Source: Alphaproteobacteria bacterium (lineage in GTDB: Bacteria; Pseudomonadota; Alphaproteobacteria; Sphingomonadales; Kordiimonadaceae). From it: a stretch of DNA of 50,634 nucleotides. A model generated the notes under the pieces. The model worked only from the letters and a program-made list of their open reading frames with translations, did no database searches and was not told the DNA's origin. Of the stretch, positions 16,264 through 24,170 are shown piece by piece. The stretch is from contig JAJFIS010000038.1 in assembly GCA_021774735.1 (NCBI GenBank), forward strand, positions 1-50,634, read 5' to 3'. The position numbers and the translations under genes are program-made. The stretch's first letter is position 1, and every line of letters begins with the position of its first letter.

Positions 16264-17190
16264 ATGTCGCTTAGAACAACAATATTAACGTCAACTGCAA
16301 CCGCCCTACTTTTATCTGGAACATCGGCATTGGTGGCCTTTGACCATGAGGACCGCAGCGGCAATGACCGTCGCGGGGGTTATGAAGATGATCGCAGTAA
16401 TCAGTATGGCAACCGTAATTATCGCTCAAAGCGACGCGGTGAACAGCGGCCTTTCAAGGTTTATTTAAAGTTCACCGGCGAAGGTTCTGACGCTAATTTT
16501 CGCCGTGGCCGTAATGGCAATTCGCAACGGGCTGAAAAATTTGCTGATCTGGTACGTTATTATTTCAAAGATGACGCTCCTGCCAATGTGCAGTTGACCC
16601 GCAATAAAAGGCGCGCTGACCTGATCTTGAAAGTGCGCAAAACTGATTATGACTTCGATTTCTCGGTTGTGGACCGGGACCGTAAGTCTAAAAAATATAA
16701 GTCCCGCAATCGCTATCAAGGCGGCACCTGTGGCTATTATAAGCGCGCTTACTATGACCAAATAACTGCGCGCGGCACCGCAATCTTCAACTTTGATATC
16801 AGGGTACGTGACGGCAATGGCTATAATTATAGTTATAACGTGAATGGCCGGGAAAGTGAGCGCTTTCGCTACGCCCAAAATTTGACGGCTGATACAAATT
16901 GTGGCCGCCGGTCGGTGGATGTTTACCCAAGCAGAAAGGTTTCCGTTGCTTTTGAAAAGGGGTCGCCTTCATACCGCCGTCAAATACGCCGGGAAGTGCG
17001 CAGCGATGTTGCCCGTCGCTTGGCCCAATCATTGCGGAGTGCAACAGCCACTTATGCACAAGAATATTATAATGCAAATGACGCTTATTCGTACCGCTCT
17101 GGTGGTTCTTATAAGCAGCTAGGGTATATCGGGTTACTTGGGATGCTTGCTCTATTGCCTGAGAGCGAGCCTAGTCGACGATATGACTGA
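16264..17190 (+). CDS. Secreted protein of unknown function, basic and Tyr/Arg-rich
   Basis: This 308-residue protein has an N-terminal signal-like hydrophobic segment at about residues 5-26 (TTILTSTATALLLSGTSALV). A polar Arg/Asp/Gly-rich linker runs to about 60, then a folded middle follows (RPFKVYLKFTGEG, KFADLVRYYFKDDAP, RADLILKVRKTDYDFDFSVVDRD). The pattern of strands with a DLIL segment suggests a mixed alpha/beta envelope domain, but I recognise no family. A weakly hydrophobic helix lies near the end (YIGLLGMLALLP). AAAGGAGG just before the ATG is a strong ribosome binding site. It shares an upstream element with the next secreted gene. Confidence 0.7.
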   Translation: MSLRTTILTSTATALLLSGTSALVAFDHEDRSGNDRRGGYEDDRSNQYGNRNYRSKRRGEQRPFKVYLKFTGEGSDANFRRGRNGNSQRAEKFADLVRYYFKDDAPANVQLTRNKRRADLILKVRKTDYDFDFSVVDRDRKSKKYKSRNRYQGGTCGYYKRAYYDQITARGTAIFNFDIRVRDGNGYNYSYNVNGRESERFRYAQNLTADTNCGRRSVDVYPSRKVSVAFEKGSPSYRRQIRREVRSDVARRLAQSLRSATATYAQEYYNANDAYSYRSGGSYKQLGYIGLLGMLALLPESEPSRRYD

Positions 17191-17292
17191 CACATGAAGG
17201 ATCATGGGTCTGCCTCTCCTCCCCCCCCGTAACTCTGGGAAAGGCTGAACCGGTAGTTACCTCGCTGCCACCGCCCATGCACCTTGTGTCAG
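17187..17292 (+). ncRNA. Candidate structured RNA in the 3' region of the secreted-protein gene
   Basis: An extended imperfect hairpin covers about 106 bases. CTGACAC at 17187-17193 pairs with GTGTCAG at 17286-17292, AAGG at 17197-17200 with CCTT at 17282-17285, CATGGG at 17203-17208 with CCCATG at 17274-17279, and inner GTAACT at 17229-17234 with AGTTAC at 17255-17260. Between the stems is a pyrimidine-only tract (17213-17228) facing 17261-17273. It begins at the stop codon and is followed by a strong terminator. It could be a 3'-UTR-derived small RNA or a processing element. It does not match the SRP RNA or tmRNA signatures I know. Confidence 0.4.
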
Positions 17293-17311
17293 AACCACCG
17301 TCGATATACTT

Positions 17312-17351
17312 GCGCCCGGACTGCTTTGAAGTATTTGTCCGGGCGTTTTTT
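17312..17351 (+). terminator. Strong intrinsic terminator
   Basis: CGCCCGGAC at 17313-17321 pairs perfectly with GTCCGGGCG at 17337-17345 around a 15-base loop, followed by six T residues. It would end transcription of the secreted-protein gene and the adjoining structured region. Confidence 0.9.
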
Positions 17352-17362
17352 ATTCATCTTGA

Positions 17363-17388
17363 TGAACCTTCCATGAATGAAGCTCTCA
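17363..17388 (+). promoter_or_regulatory. 26-base shared upstream element, copy 2
   Basis: The stretch beginning TGAACCTTCCATGAATGAAG is the partner of the element at 16175-16200, with four mismatches in 26. It lies 55 bases before the repeat-protein start, downstream of a terminator, where a promoter or operator is expected. The similarity runs through the whole stretch, which favours a protein-binding site over a -35/-10 pair. Confidence 0.45.
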
Positions 17389-17442
17389 CGTTTCATACAA
17401 TAGGTTCAGTTTATGGTGATTTTAGTTTATAGGAGAATAGTG

Positions 17443-18648
17443 ATGTTTCGTTGGAAAACCATATTGGCTTCGGCCTTAATCGTCTTCAGTTTTGCCAGTG
17501 GGGCGCAAGCCCATGGCGGCAAACATAATCGCGCTGACACATATTTTCGTTTTGATGCTGGTGATTATGGCTATTATTACCTCAATCATGACGAACTAAA
17601 CAGCCTTAGGGTTCTGCCCTATTTGGCGGCTATGCAAGTACTCTTGAATGAGTATTTACCTTACCGTCACGATGCTGGCTATAGCCATTACCGACAGAGC
17701 TATTGGTATGACCATGGCCGAGGTTACAATCGTTATTATACCGCACCTTCGCCTATTTATTGGTTTGGTGGTCTGCGTTGGGGCTATAACAATAATAGTT
17801 GGCGGACCCATTTTAGCTGGAATGTTGGCTATGGCTGGTACAGCAACCATCGGTCGGTTCATCGTTATTATAAAAAATCTCATTTTCGCAAGCACCGTGC
17901 GCGCAGCGGTTACCGGGACCATAATTACGCGAAACATCGCTCTCGGCACAACAGCAGACGTCATGACGGCGACCGCGTAAGGCATAATCGCCGGGATCAC
18001 GCTGCTACATCGCGGTGGCATAATGGCCGTGATAGCAACCGGCAACGAAGCAGGGAACGCACAGGCCGTGATTACCGTGATCATGATGGTAATAGGGACA
18101 GAAACCGCACCCGTACACGCACACGGGACCATGACGGTGATCGCACCCGCACGCGCACCCGCACACGGGACCATGATGGTGATCGCACCCGCACGCGCAC
18201 CCGCACGCGGGATAATGACGGTGATCACACCCGCACGCGCACCCGCACGCGGGACCATGATGGTGATCGCACCCGCACCCGTACACGCACGCGGGATAAT
18301 GACGGTGATCGCACCCGCACGCGCACCCGCACACGGGACCATGATGGTGATCGCACCCGCACCCGTACACGCACGCGGGATAATGACGGTGATCGCACCC
18401 GCACCCGTACACGCACACGGGATAATGACGGTGATCGCACCCGCACCCACACACGCACGCGGGATAATGATGGCAACCGAGATCGCCGCCGCGAACGTAG
18501 TCGCAGTCAACAGCGCGACCATGATAGCAACAATGAACGCAGTAGTGAGGGTAATCGGGAAAAGAAAAAGGCCCGGAGCGAAAAAAAGCGTGAGCGTAAA
18601 AATAAGCACCGGAATCGTAGTGGAAACTCAAACCGCCACAAACGTTAA
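17443..18648 (+). CDS. Secreted His/Tyr- and Arg-rich protein with Arg-Thr/Asp tandem repeats
   Basis: This 401-residue protein starts at 17443, where AGGAGA gives a good ribosome binding site; an upstream GTG lacks one. The signal peptide is about residues 1-23, cleaved after AQA. The N-terminal mature part is rich in Tyr, His and Trp (GDYGYYYLNHDEL, WGYNNNSWRTHFSW) and resembles low-complexity RcnB-like envelope proteins only loosely. Residues 219-344 are nine 14-residue repeats of the type DRTRTRTRTRD(H/N)DG. The tail is highly basic (Lys/Arg). Such a charge-patterned protein could bind polyanions or metals, but no function can be assigned. It ends at a strong terminator facing nrdB. Confidence 0.75.
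   Translation: MFRWKTILASALIVFSFASGAQAHGGKHNRADTYFRFDAGDYGYYYLNHDELNSLRVLPYLAAMQVLLNEYLPYRHDAGYSHYRQSYWYDHGRGYNRYYTAPSPIYWFGGLRWGYNNNSWRTHFSWNVGYGWYSNHRSVHRYYKKSHFRKHRARSGYRDHNYAKHRSRHNSRRHDGDRVRHNRRDHAATSRWHNGRDSNRQRSRERTGRDYRDHDGNRDRNRTRTRTRDHDGDRTRTRTRTRDHDGDRTRTRTRTRDNDGDHTRTRTRTRDHDGDRTRTRTRTRDNDGDRTRTRTRTRDHDGDRTRTRTRTRDNDGDRTRTRTRTRDNDGDRTRTHTRTRDNDGNRDRRRERSRSQQRDHDSNNERSSEGNREKKKARSEKKRERKNKHRNRSGNSNRHKR
18097..18474 (+). repeat. Nine in-frame 42-base tandem repeats
   Basis: Nine units of 42 bases encode DRTRTRTRTRDHDG or DRTRTRTRTRDNDG, with His and Asn varying between units. The pattern in order is H, H, N, H, N, H, N, N, N. Within a unit, CGCACCCGC subrepeats add a six-base periodicity. 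The array stays in frame, so slippage would change length without breaking the gene. Confidence 0.95.
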
Positions 18649-18672
18649 TGGCGCATTGAGGTTAAATAATAA

Positions 18673-18706
18673 GGTCCGCCCAGAAATGAGCGGGCCTAAA
18701 TTTTTT
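18673..18706 (+). terminator. Intrinsic terminator between the convergent repeat-protein gene and nrdB
   Basis: GGTCCGC at 18673-18679 pairs with GCGGGCC at 18690-18696 (one G-U pair) around a 10-base loop, followed by TAAA and six T residues. It serves the plus-strand gene. On the minus strand the hairpin is followed by a weaker T-rich stretch, so it may also help end the nrd transcript. Confidence 0.8.
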
Positions 18707-18715
18707 GGCTAACAT

Positions 18716-19678
18716 TTATGTACCAAAAGCCTCATCCCAAGTTCCTTGGGTCGCGGCTTTGGAATATTCTGTGGCGCGGCTTTCAAAGAAATTAGCATGC
18801 TCAACCGCATTAAGCATGGTGTCTATCCAAGGGATTGGGTTTTTTTCAATCAGATAAATTGGGTCTAGCCCTAGTTGCTGTAAGCGCCGGTCGGCAATAT
18901 AACGGATATAGCTTTTAATTTCATGGGCCGTCATCCCTTCCACAGGCCCCATCTCGAAGGCTAAGTCGATGAAGGCATCTTCATGCTCAACAATGGTGCG
19001 GCAGATGGAATATAGCTCTTCTTGTAAGCTTTGGTCCCACAGTTCTGGCATTTCAGAGACAAGCGTGCGGAACAGTTTAATTATGCTTTCACAGTGCAGG
19101 CTCTCATCGCGGACCGACCATGTTACGATCTGCCCCATGCCCTTCATTTTGTTAAAGCGCGGGAAATTAAGCAGCATGGCAAAGCTGGCAAAAAGCTGCA
19201 GGCCCTCGGTGAAGGCGCCGAACGTTGCAAGCGTAATAGCAACACTGCGCATATCATCGCTATTGAAGCGCTGCATATAGTCGAACTTATCTTTCATTTC
19301 TTTATAGTCAAAGAAGGCAGCATACTCAGTTTCTGGCATCCCAATGGTATCTAAAAGGTGGCTATAGGCGGCAATATGTACTGTTTCCATATTGGAAAAA
19401 GCCCCCAGCATCATCTGGATTTCAATGGGTTTGAAAATCTTAGTATAATGCTTCATATAGCAATTATTAACTTCGATATCCGCTTGGGTGAAAAACCGAA
19501 AAATTTGCGTTAGCAGATTAATCTCCGCCTCATTGAGGTTGTTTTTCCAGTCTTTGACATCTTCGGCCAGCGGCACTTCCTCCGGTAGCCAGTGGATGCG
19601 TTGCTGTTGCAGCCAGGCTTCATAGGCCCAAGGGTAGCGAAAAGGTTTATAAACGTGGCGTTCTTCAAGAAGTGACAT
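18716..19678 (-). CDS. nrdB: Class Ia ribonucleoside-diphosphate reductase, beta subunit
   Basis: This 320-residue ferritin-like protein houses the diiron-tyrosyl radical cofactor that starts ribonucleotide reduction in NrdA. Iron-site residues appear in FTQADIEVNNCYMKHY and METVHIAAYSHLL; in the latter, E-x2-H-x3-Y places the radical Tyr as in class Ia enzymes, arguing against a tyrosine-less class Ic. The second pair of ligands is in WSVRDESLHCESI. The start at 19678 follows AAAGGA by five bases; an ATG six bases upstream overlaps that site. It is separated from nrdA by an unrelated 2-kb gene on the same strand, an unusual arrangement. Confidence 0.95.
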   Translation of the reverse strand: MSLLEERHVYKPFRYPWAYEAWLQQQRIHWLPEEVPLAEDVKDWKNNLNEAEINLLTQIFRFFTQADIEVNNCYMKHYTKIFKPIEIQMMLGAFSNMETVHIAAYSHLLDTIGMPETEYAAFFDYKEMKDKFDYMQRFNSDDMRSVAITLATFGAFTEGLQLFASFAMLLNFPRFNKMKGMGQIVTWSVRDESLHCESIIKLFRTLVSEMPELWDQSLQEELYSICRTIVEHEDAFIDLAFEMGPVEGMTAHEIKSYIRYIADRRLQQLGLDPIYLIEKNPIPWIDTMLNAVEHANFFESRATEYSKAATQGTWDEAFGT

Positions 19679-19704
19679 GGGCATCCTTTAGTGGTGGTTT
19701 GCTG

Positions 19705-21780
19705 TTATTCTACAGGCATGGTGATTTCATTAACGCGCATAATCCAAGCCGTGCGGTATTTTGGTTTGTCAGAATCTGATTGGAAGATCAACAAGCTTTT
19801 CCACTGGCCAATATAATGGAGATGGAAGTTCATAGAAAGCGCTTTTGGGATCGATTTTATAAATTCGATGTCTTTGGCTTTATTTATCAGACAGAGAAGT
19901 GTGTTTTTACCCCTACGCACTAAGAAATATATTTCACCAGCTTCCCCCTTTGTTGCAGTAATGGGCGGATATGGATGGCTTTGGACGCATTTCTCATTCA
20001 AAGCTAATGTAGTTATTATTTTAGTGACCGGATCAATAGAACGGATTACCCGGCCACCCTTCTCAATGGTGATTATTTGGTTTATCTTGGTGTCAAACAG
20101 ACTGGTTATTTGGGGGCCAATGTCTAAGGCAGGTAATATTGGTGTCCAGCTGGCATCGCTTTGTTGCCACTTATAGAGCCCTTGCCGGAGCTGGCTACTC
20201 TCACCGCCAATGGGCAACAAACCATTTTCTGTATTGATATGGCCAAGGGCATATAGTGTATCACCATTAGTATTAGCGATTAAACTGCCGCTAAAAAGCC
20301 TGGGTGCATTTCTAGCTTGATCTAATATACGCCATTTTATTTTAACAGGATCATAGCACCATAGCTTAGTAACTTGTGGCCGGTTTGGTAGGAAAGCCAT
20401 CGGCAAATGGTGAAAACTTCCTCCAAGCACGGCCATGCATTTCTCACTTTTCAGCCATGCTGTCTGGCCGTAAGTATGCTGAGCAACCGGGCGTTGATTA
20501 GCTGACCGAAGTGCGGGCACAAATTGACCGACTTCAAAGTTTCTAGCTTTAAACCAGGAAGGAGACGAGGGTTGATCAATGCCCCATGTTTGATTGTCTA
20601 AATTAAAGCGTGAAACATTGTTATTGCTATCTTTTCCGTGGGTGTCAGCGCCAAAAAACATATAGCTATTGGTGCCAGCCACATGGACGCTTGCATCATG
20701 CTCGACTGTTGAGCTCATATTTGCCGACTTCATTTTTGTCCATACATAAAGAGGAGCATTTTGGACATTATCTGGCATCCCCATGGGGCGCGATTGCATC
20801 AGGGCTAATTCCGCTTGAAACATCGATGGCGAGCTTATTTGGCCGCCGACACCCAAAAATATGATGAATATAGGTATCAAACTGACGAACATTATTCGTG
20901 TAAGTTTCCCCATGCTATTGAAATAGAGGGCTAAGAAAATACCACTAATAATAAGAACTAAGATAGGGCTTACAGTTGGAATTGAGATAAATAACAATAA
21001 ACAAAAAGCGATTAATAAGGTCATTGTAGCAACAAGAAATGCCTTAGAAGCCAACAGGCCAAATTTGTATTTTTGCGCACCTTTTATGGTCAATAGTTTG
21101 GCGATAACAACTAGAAAAGTCATCCCAGCAAGTGTTTCAGTGCTGTTCATATTAAGGGCAAATGAGATGAACGCTGTAGCAAATAGCCCGCCGATAAGAA
21201 GGCCTGATATCAAGTGCATTTTGCTATTTTTTATTTGGTTTTGGCGTATATTTTTCAGAATGAAAACGGTAGCAATAATCGCAGCTAATAGGGATATAAA
21301 GGCGTCAGCAAAAATGGTTGGAAGCAGGATGAACGGTGTAGTTAAAATAAATATAAGCGAGTTGTTTTTTGCGTTATTGTTGATGTTATGATGCGCATTC
21401 ATTTGCGCCGATACGTATATTATAATGGCAAAAAATAAAACATTGGGACTTATGGGGTCCGCTAAAAAACGAATGAGCATGAAGCTAGTATCGAGTTTTG
21501 TAGCATAGGTCAAAGCGATGATAAGGCCAAAGCCTAATATCCATAACATATGATTGCGCCAAAACATCAATCCATTGATGAAGCCCGTCAAGAGGATCAG
21601 CATTCCTATGATGGGATAGAAAAACACGAAATCTGTGGCCACAGAGATCGCCTTTAACTGCCTAACACCAAACTGCATTGTATAAAAAATGCAAATACCC
21701 AGCAAAATTCCGATTGAAGCTATATGTAAGAACGTCTGTGGCTTATGATCATCTGGTAATTCGGGTGTTGCCAACATCAT
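19705..21780 (-). CDS. Unrecognised membrane protein with C-terminal propeller-like domain, inside the nrd locus
   Basis: This 691-residue protein has two parts. Residues 1-315 contain about ten hydrophobic helices ending at IMFVSLIPIFIIFLGVGG. Residues 330-691 are soluble, with recurring short strands and aromatic/Gly motifs (NSYMFFGADTHGKD, KCMAVLGGSFHHLP, KLWCYDPVKIKWRIL, GDTLYALGHINT, GRVIRSIDPVTK) that suggest a Kelch-like beta-propeller, here inferred to lie outside the membrane. I cannot name a family. It lies between nrdA (63 bases) and nrdB (26 bases) on the same strand, so it is probably co-transcribed with them. It is AT-richer than its neighbours, consistent with insertion. No reductase-related motif is visible. 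Confidence 0.65.
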   Translation of the reverse strand: MMLATPELPDDHKPQTFLHIASIGILLGICIFYTMQFGVRQLKAISVATDFVFFYPIIGMLILLTGFINGLMFWRNHMLWILGFGLIIALTYATKLDTSFMLIRFLADPISPNVLFFAIIIYVSAQMNAHHNINNNAKNNSLIFILTTPFILLPTIFADAFISLLAAIIATVFILKNIRQNQIKNSKMHLISGLLIGGLFATAFISFALNMNSTETLAGMTFLVVIAKLLTIKGAQKYKFGLLASKAFLVATMTLLIAFCLLLFISIPTVSPILVLIISGIFLALYFNSMGKLTRIMFVSLIPIFIIFLGVGGQISSPSMFQAELALMQSRPMGMPDNVQNAPLYVWTKMKSANMSSTVEHDASVHVAGTNSYMFFGADTHGKDSNNNVSRFNLDNQTWGIDQPSSPSWFKARNFEVGQFVPALRSANQRPVAQHTYGQTAWLKSEKCMAVLGGSFHHLPMAFLPNRPQVTKLWCYDPVKIKWRILDQARNAPRLFSGSLIANTNGDTLYALGHINTENGLLPIGGESSQLRQGLYKWQQSDASWTPILPALDIGPQITSLFDTKINQIITIEKGGRVIRSIDPVTKIITTLALNEKCVQSHPYPPITATKGEAGEIYFLVRRGKNTLLCLINKAKDIEFIKSIPKALSMNFHLHYIGQWKSLLIFQSDSDKPKYRTAWIMRVNEITMPVE

Positions 21781-21843
21781 CCAGCCTTATTTATAGGGTG
21801 ACTATTCCATCTGGGCCAAGCATCTTCGACCATGATATTCTCA

Positions 21844-23703
21844 TTATTGACAGGCCAAACATTCTTCATAATTTTCAGATTGTGAAGCGGCGGGCGCGGC
21901 GGCTAATGGTAAGGTCAAGTCTTCAGGTGATGGCACTGGCCGCTGGCTGTCTTGAACAGCAGCAATATTGGATACCACTTCGGCCCGCTGCAGGGATTTA
22001 GATCGGCAATAATAGAGGCTTTTCACCCCTTTTTTCCAGGCTTGATAATGGATTTGGTGCAAGTCGCGCTTATGCACGTCGGCCGGCAAAAATACATTGA
22101 TCGACTGCGCTTGAGATATGAAGGGCGCGCGGTCGGCGGCCAGATCAATCACCCAGCGTTGATCAAGTTCGAAGGCAGACTTGAAAACATCTTTTTCATC
22201 TTGGGTTAAAAACTCAAGATGTTGCACTGATCCTTCGCGCGTGGTGATTGAGCTCCAAACTTCGTCAGTATTCTCACCTTTTTCTTCTAGCAGTTTGGTC
22301 AGAGCGGCATTGCGGACATTGAAACTGCCTGATAGGGTTTTTTGGACATAACTATTGCCCGCTATAGGCTCTATGCCCGGGCTGGCACCACCGCAGATGG
22401 TTGAAATTGATGCGGTCGGGGCGATGGCGGTTTTATTGGAGAAACGCTCCATCATGCCATAGTCCATCGCGTCGGGGCAGGGGCCACGCTCGATGGCTAA
22501 ATCGTGGGATGCTTGGTCGACATCGGATTTAATATGTTTGAATATTTTCTTATTCCACGCTTTGGCTATAGCAGATTCGAACGGCACCATATTATTCTGC
22601 AAAAAGCTGTGGAAGCCCATCACACCAAGCCCAACGGAACGCTCCCGCATGGCAGAATAGCGCGCTTTGGCCATATCATCAGGGGCACGGTCGATAAAAT
22701 CCTGTAGAACATTATCGAGAAAACGCATGATGTCTGGAATGAATTGGTTGTTCTTTTGCCAATCTTTAAAATGTTCTAAATTTAGCGAGGATAGACAGCA
22801 AACAGCGGTACGCTCGTTACCCAGATGGTCAAGCCCTGTCGGCAGCGTTATTTCGGCGCATAGGTTGGATGTCTTAACTGTTAAACCTGCCAATTTATGA
22901 TGTTCAGGCATTTGATTGTTCACGGTATCAGAGAAGATCAAATAGGGTTCGCCAGTTTCAATGCGGGCCTGAAGCAAGCGTATCCATATGCTGCGTGCAG
23001 ACAGGGTGCGAACCACATGGCCGTCTTTGGGGCTGGTCAGGGCCCAGTCTTCATCCGCGTCCACAGCGCGCATGAAAGCATCAGACAAAAGTACGCCGTG
23101 GTGCAAATTTTGCGCTTTTCGGTTTGGGTCACCGCCGGTTGGGCGGCGCATTTCGATGAATTCTTCAATTTCAGGGTGGCTAACGGGCAAATAAACCGCC
23201 GCCGAGCCCCGGCGCAAACTGCCTTGGCTGATGGCAAGGGTTAAGCTGTCCATTACGCGCACAAAAGGGATAATGCCGCTGGTCTTGCCAACACCACCAA
23301 CCGTCTCACCGATTGAACGTAGGTTGCCCCAATAGCTGCCAATGCCGCCACCCTTGGAGGCCAGCCAGACATTTTCAGTCCACAGGCCGACGATAGAATT
23401 TAAGCTATCTTGCGCCTCATTTAAGAAGCAACTGATGGGCAAACCCCTGTGAGTGCCGCCATTAGATAAAACGGGAGTAGCAGGCATGAACCATAGCTGC
23501 GACATATAATTATATAGGCGCTGGGCATGCTCTTGGTCATCACCATAATAGCTGGCCACGCGGGCAAACATATCTTGGTATGATTCGCCTGGCATTAAAT
23601 AACGGTCTTTCAGGGTTTCTTTGCCAAAATCGGTCAAAAGCGCATCGCGGCTGCGATCAACCTTCACTGCACCGCCGTGCTCAAAATGTGTTACCTCAAA
23701 CAT
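21844..23703 (-). CDS. nrdA: Class Ia ribonucleoside-diphosphate reductase, alpha subunit
   Basis: NrdA reduces ribonucleoside diphosphates to deoxy forms. The 619-residue sequence has the active-site cysteines in PISCFLNEA and AVCCLSSLNL, the thiyl-radical Cys in KTSNLCAEI, the P-loop-like PTASISTICGGASPGIEP, the YY radical-transfer pair in SLYYCRSKS, and the C-terminal redox pair CLAC at 615-618. There is no N-terminal ATP-cone before the catalytic core, so dATP overall-activity control through a cone is probably absent. It is the first gene of nrdA-X-nrdB, with NrdR and DnaA sites upstream. Confidence 0.96.
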   Translation of the reverse strand: MFEVTHFEHGGAVKVDRSRDALLTDFGKETLKDRYLMPGESYQDMFARVASYYGDDQEHAQRLYNYMSQLWFMPATPVLSNGGTHRGLPISCFLNEAQDSLNSIVGLWTENVWLASKGGGIGSYWGNLRSIGETVGGVGKTSGIIPFVRVMDSLTLAISQGSLRRGSAAVYLPVSHPEIEEFIEMRRPTGGDPNRKAQNLHHGVLLSDAFMRAVDADEDWALTSPKDGHVVRTLSARSIWIRLLQARIETGEPYLIFSDTVNNQMPEHHKLAGLTVKTSNLCAEITLPTGLDHLGNERTAVCCLSSLNLEHFKDWQKNNQFIPDIMRFLDNVLQDFIDRAPDDMAKARYSAMRERSVGLGVMGFHSFLQNNMVPFESAIAKAWNKKIFKHIKSDVDQASHDLAIERGPCPDAMDYGMMERFSNKTAIAPTASISTICGGASPGIEPIAGNSYVQKTLSGSFNVRNAALTKLLEEKGENTDEVWSSITTREGSVQHLEFLTQDEKDVFKSAFELDQRWVIDLAADRAPFISQAQSINVFLPADVHKRDLHQIHYQAWKKGVKSLYYCRSKSLQRAEVVSNIAAVQDSQRPVPSPEDLTLPLAAAPAASQSENYEECLACQ

Positions 23704-23942
23704 ATGACCTACTTTCCAACCTGTTTCCCCCTTCCGCTATTTCTGAATATGGCTTATAATATGATACCTAATTTCAGCTCTGCGTTACGCTCCCAAAAAG
23801 CTAAATTTGTCCAATTTTGCTTAGGCGAAGGCAATCCATCAATCACCTTGAAAACAAAGAACCATCATGTTCGATTATAGAACAAAAAAAGAACAAAGAT
23901 AAATAAAGTCTTATTTTTGGGGCTGTTAGACCAAATCCTATC

Positions 23943-23958
23943 CGCCAATATATAGGCG
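23943..23958 (-). promoter_or_regulatory. NrdR-like palindrome in the nrd leader
   Basis: CGCCAATATATAGGCG fits every invariant position of the NrdR box (acaCwAtATaTwGtgt), although its outer bases differ from the consensus. It lies just downstream of the inferred start point. It is also a perfect hairpin, so an RNA role cannot be excluded. Confidence 0.5.
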
Positions 23959-23986
23959 GGCACCCCTTGATCACACAACAGAGGCC

Positions 23987-24015
23987 ATACTATGTAGAAG
24001 CGCATCATGCGTCAA
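23987..24015 (-). promoter_or_regulatory. Probable nrdA promoter
   Basis: On the minus strand, TTGACG (24015-24010), a 17-base spacer, then TAGTAT (23992-23987). The -35 lies inside the inner NrdR-type box, the position expected for repression. It implies a leader of about 280 bases. Confidence 0.6.
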
Positions 24016-24025
24016 GATGCTGTGG
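24010..24025 (-). promoter_or_regulatory. NrdR box, inner copy over the -35
   Basis: CGTCAAGATGCTGTGG matches the invariant NrdR positions with one mismatch. It begins exactly 32 bases from the outer box, about three helical turns, the usual pairing for NrdR. Confidence 0.5.
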
Positions 24026-24041
24026 TGATAAAAAGGCTTAA

Positions 24042-24057
24042 CCACTAGATATTGTGT
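24042..24057 (-). promoter_or_regulatory. NrdR box, outer copy
   Basis: CCACTAGATATTGTGT matches all invariant and both A/T positions of the NrdR box consensus. Together with the copy 32 bases closer to nrdA it forms a typical NrdR operator. The nrdR gene is not in the window. Confidence 0.7.
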
Positions 24058-24075
24058 AAAAAACTGGGGAAGTCC

Positions 24076-24084
24076 TGTGGATAA
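24076..24084 (-). promoter_or_regulatory. Perfect DnaA box upstream of nrdA
   Basis: TGTGGATAA is the reverse complement of the consensus DnaA box TTATCCACA. A weaker copy, TGTGGAAGA, begins at 24087. DnaA control of nrdAB is known from E. coli. With only one good site, a replication origin is unlikely. Confidence 0.6.
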
Positions 24085-24149
24085 CTTGTGGAAGAATCAC
24101 TAGGAAAACCGGCATTTTCGCTTGGCAAGATGGAAAAATATAATAGGCT

Positions 24150-24170
24150 AAAAAATAATTTAAAATTATT
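24150..24170 (-). terminator. Weak AT-rich hairpin after accA
   Basis: On the minus strand AATAAT and ATTATT (24170-24154) can pair around a five-base loop, followed by a short T run, 13 bases after the accA stop. The stem is all A-T, so termination would be weak. Confidence 0.3.

Noticed and set aside
18097-18474. Possible CRISPR array
   Set aside because: The repeats are contiguous with no unique spacers and are in frame within a coding sequence.
17656-18609. Long open frames on the minus strand and in another plus frame over the repeat gene
   Set aside because: They arise because the 42-base repeat lacks stops in several frames. They have no ribosome binding site and encode low-complexity Ala/Val/Ile or Cys/His runs; the frame with signal peptide and AGGAGA is the real one.
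23943-23958. Terminator hairpin
   Set aside because: The palindrome has no T run on either side and fits the NrdR invariant positions; kept as a possible operator.
24076-24095. Chromosome replication origin
   Set aside because: Only one perfect and one weak DnaA box, no AT-rich unwinding region or dnaA/dnaN/hemE neighbours; regulation of nrdA explains the sites better.
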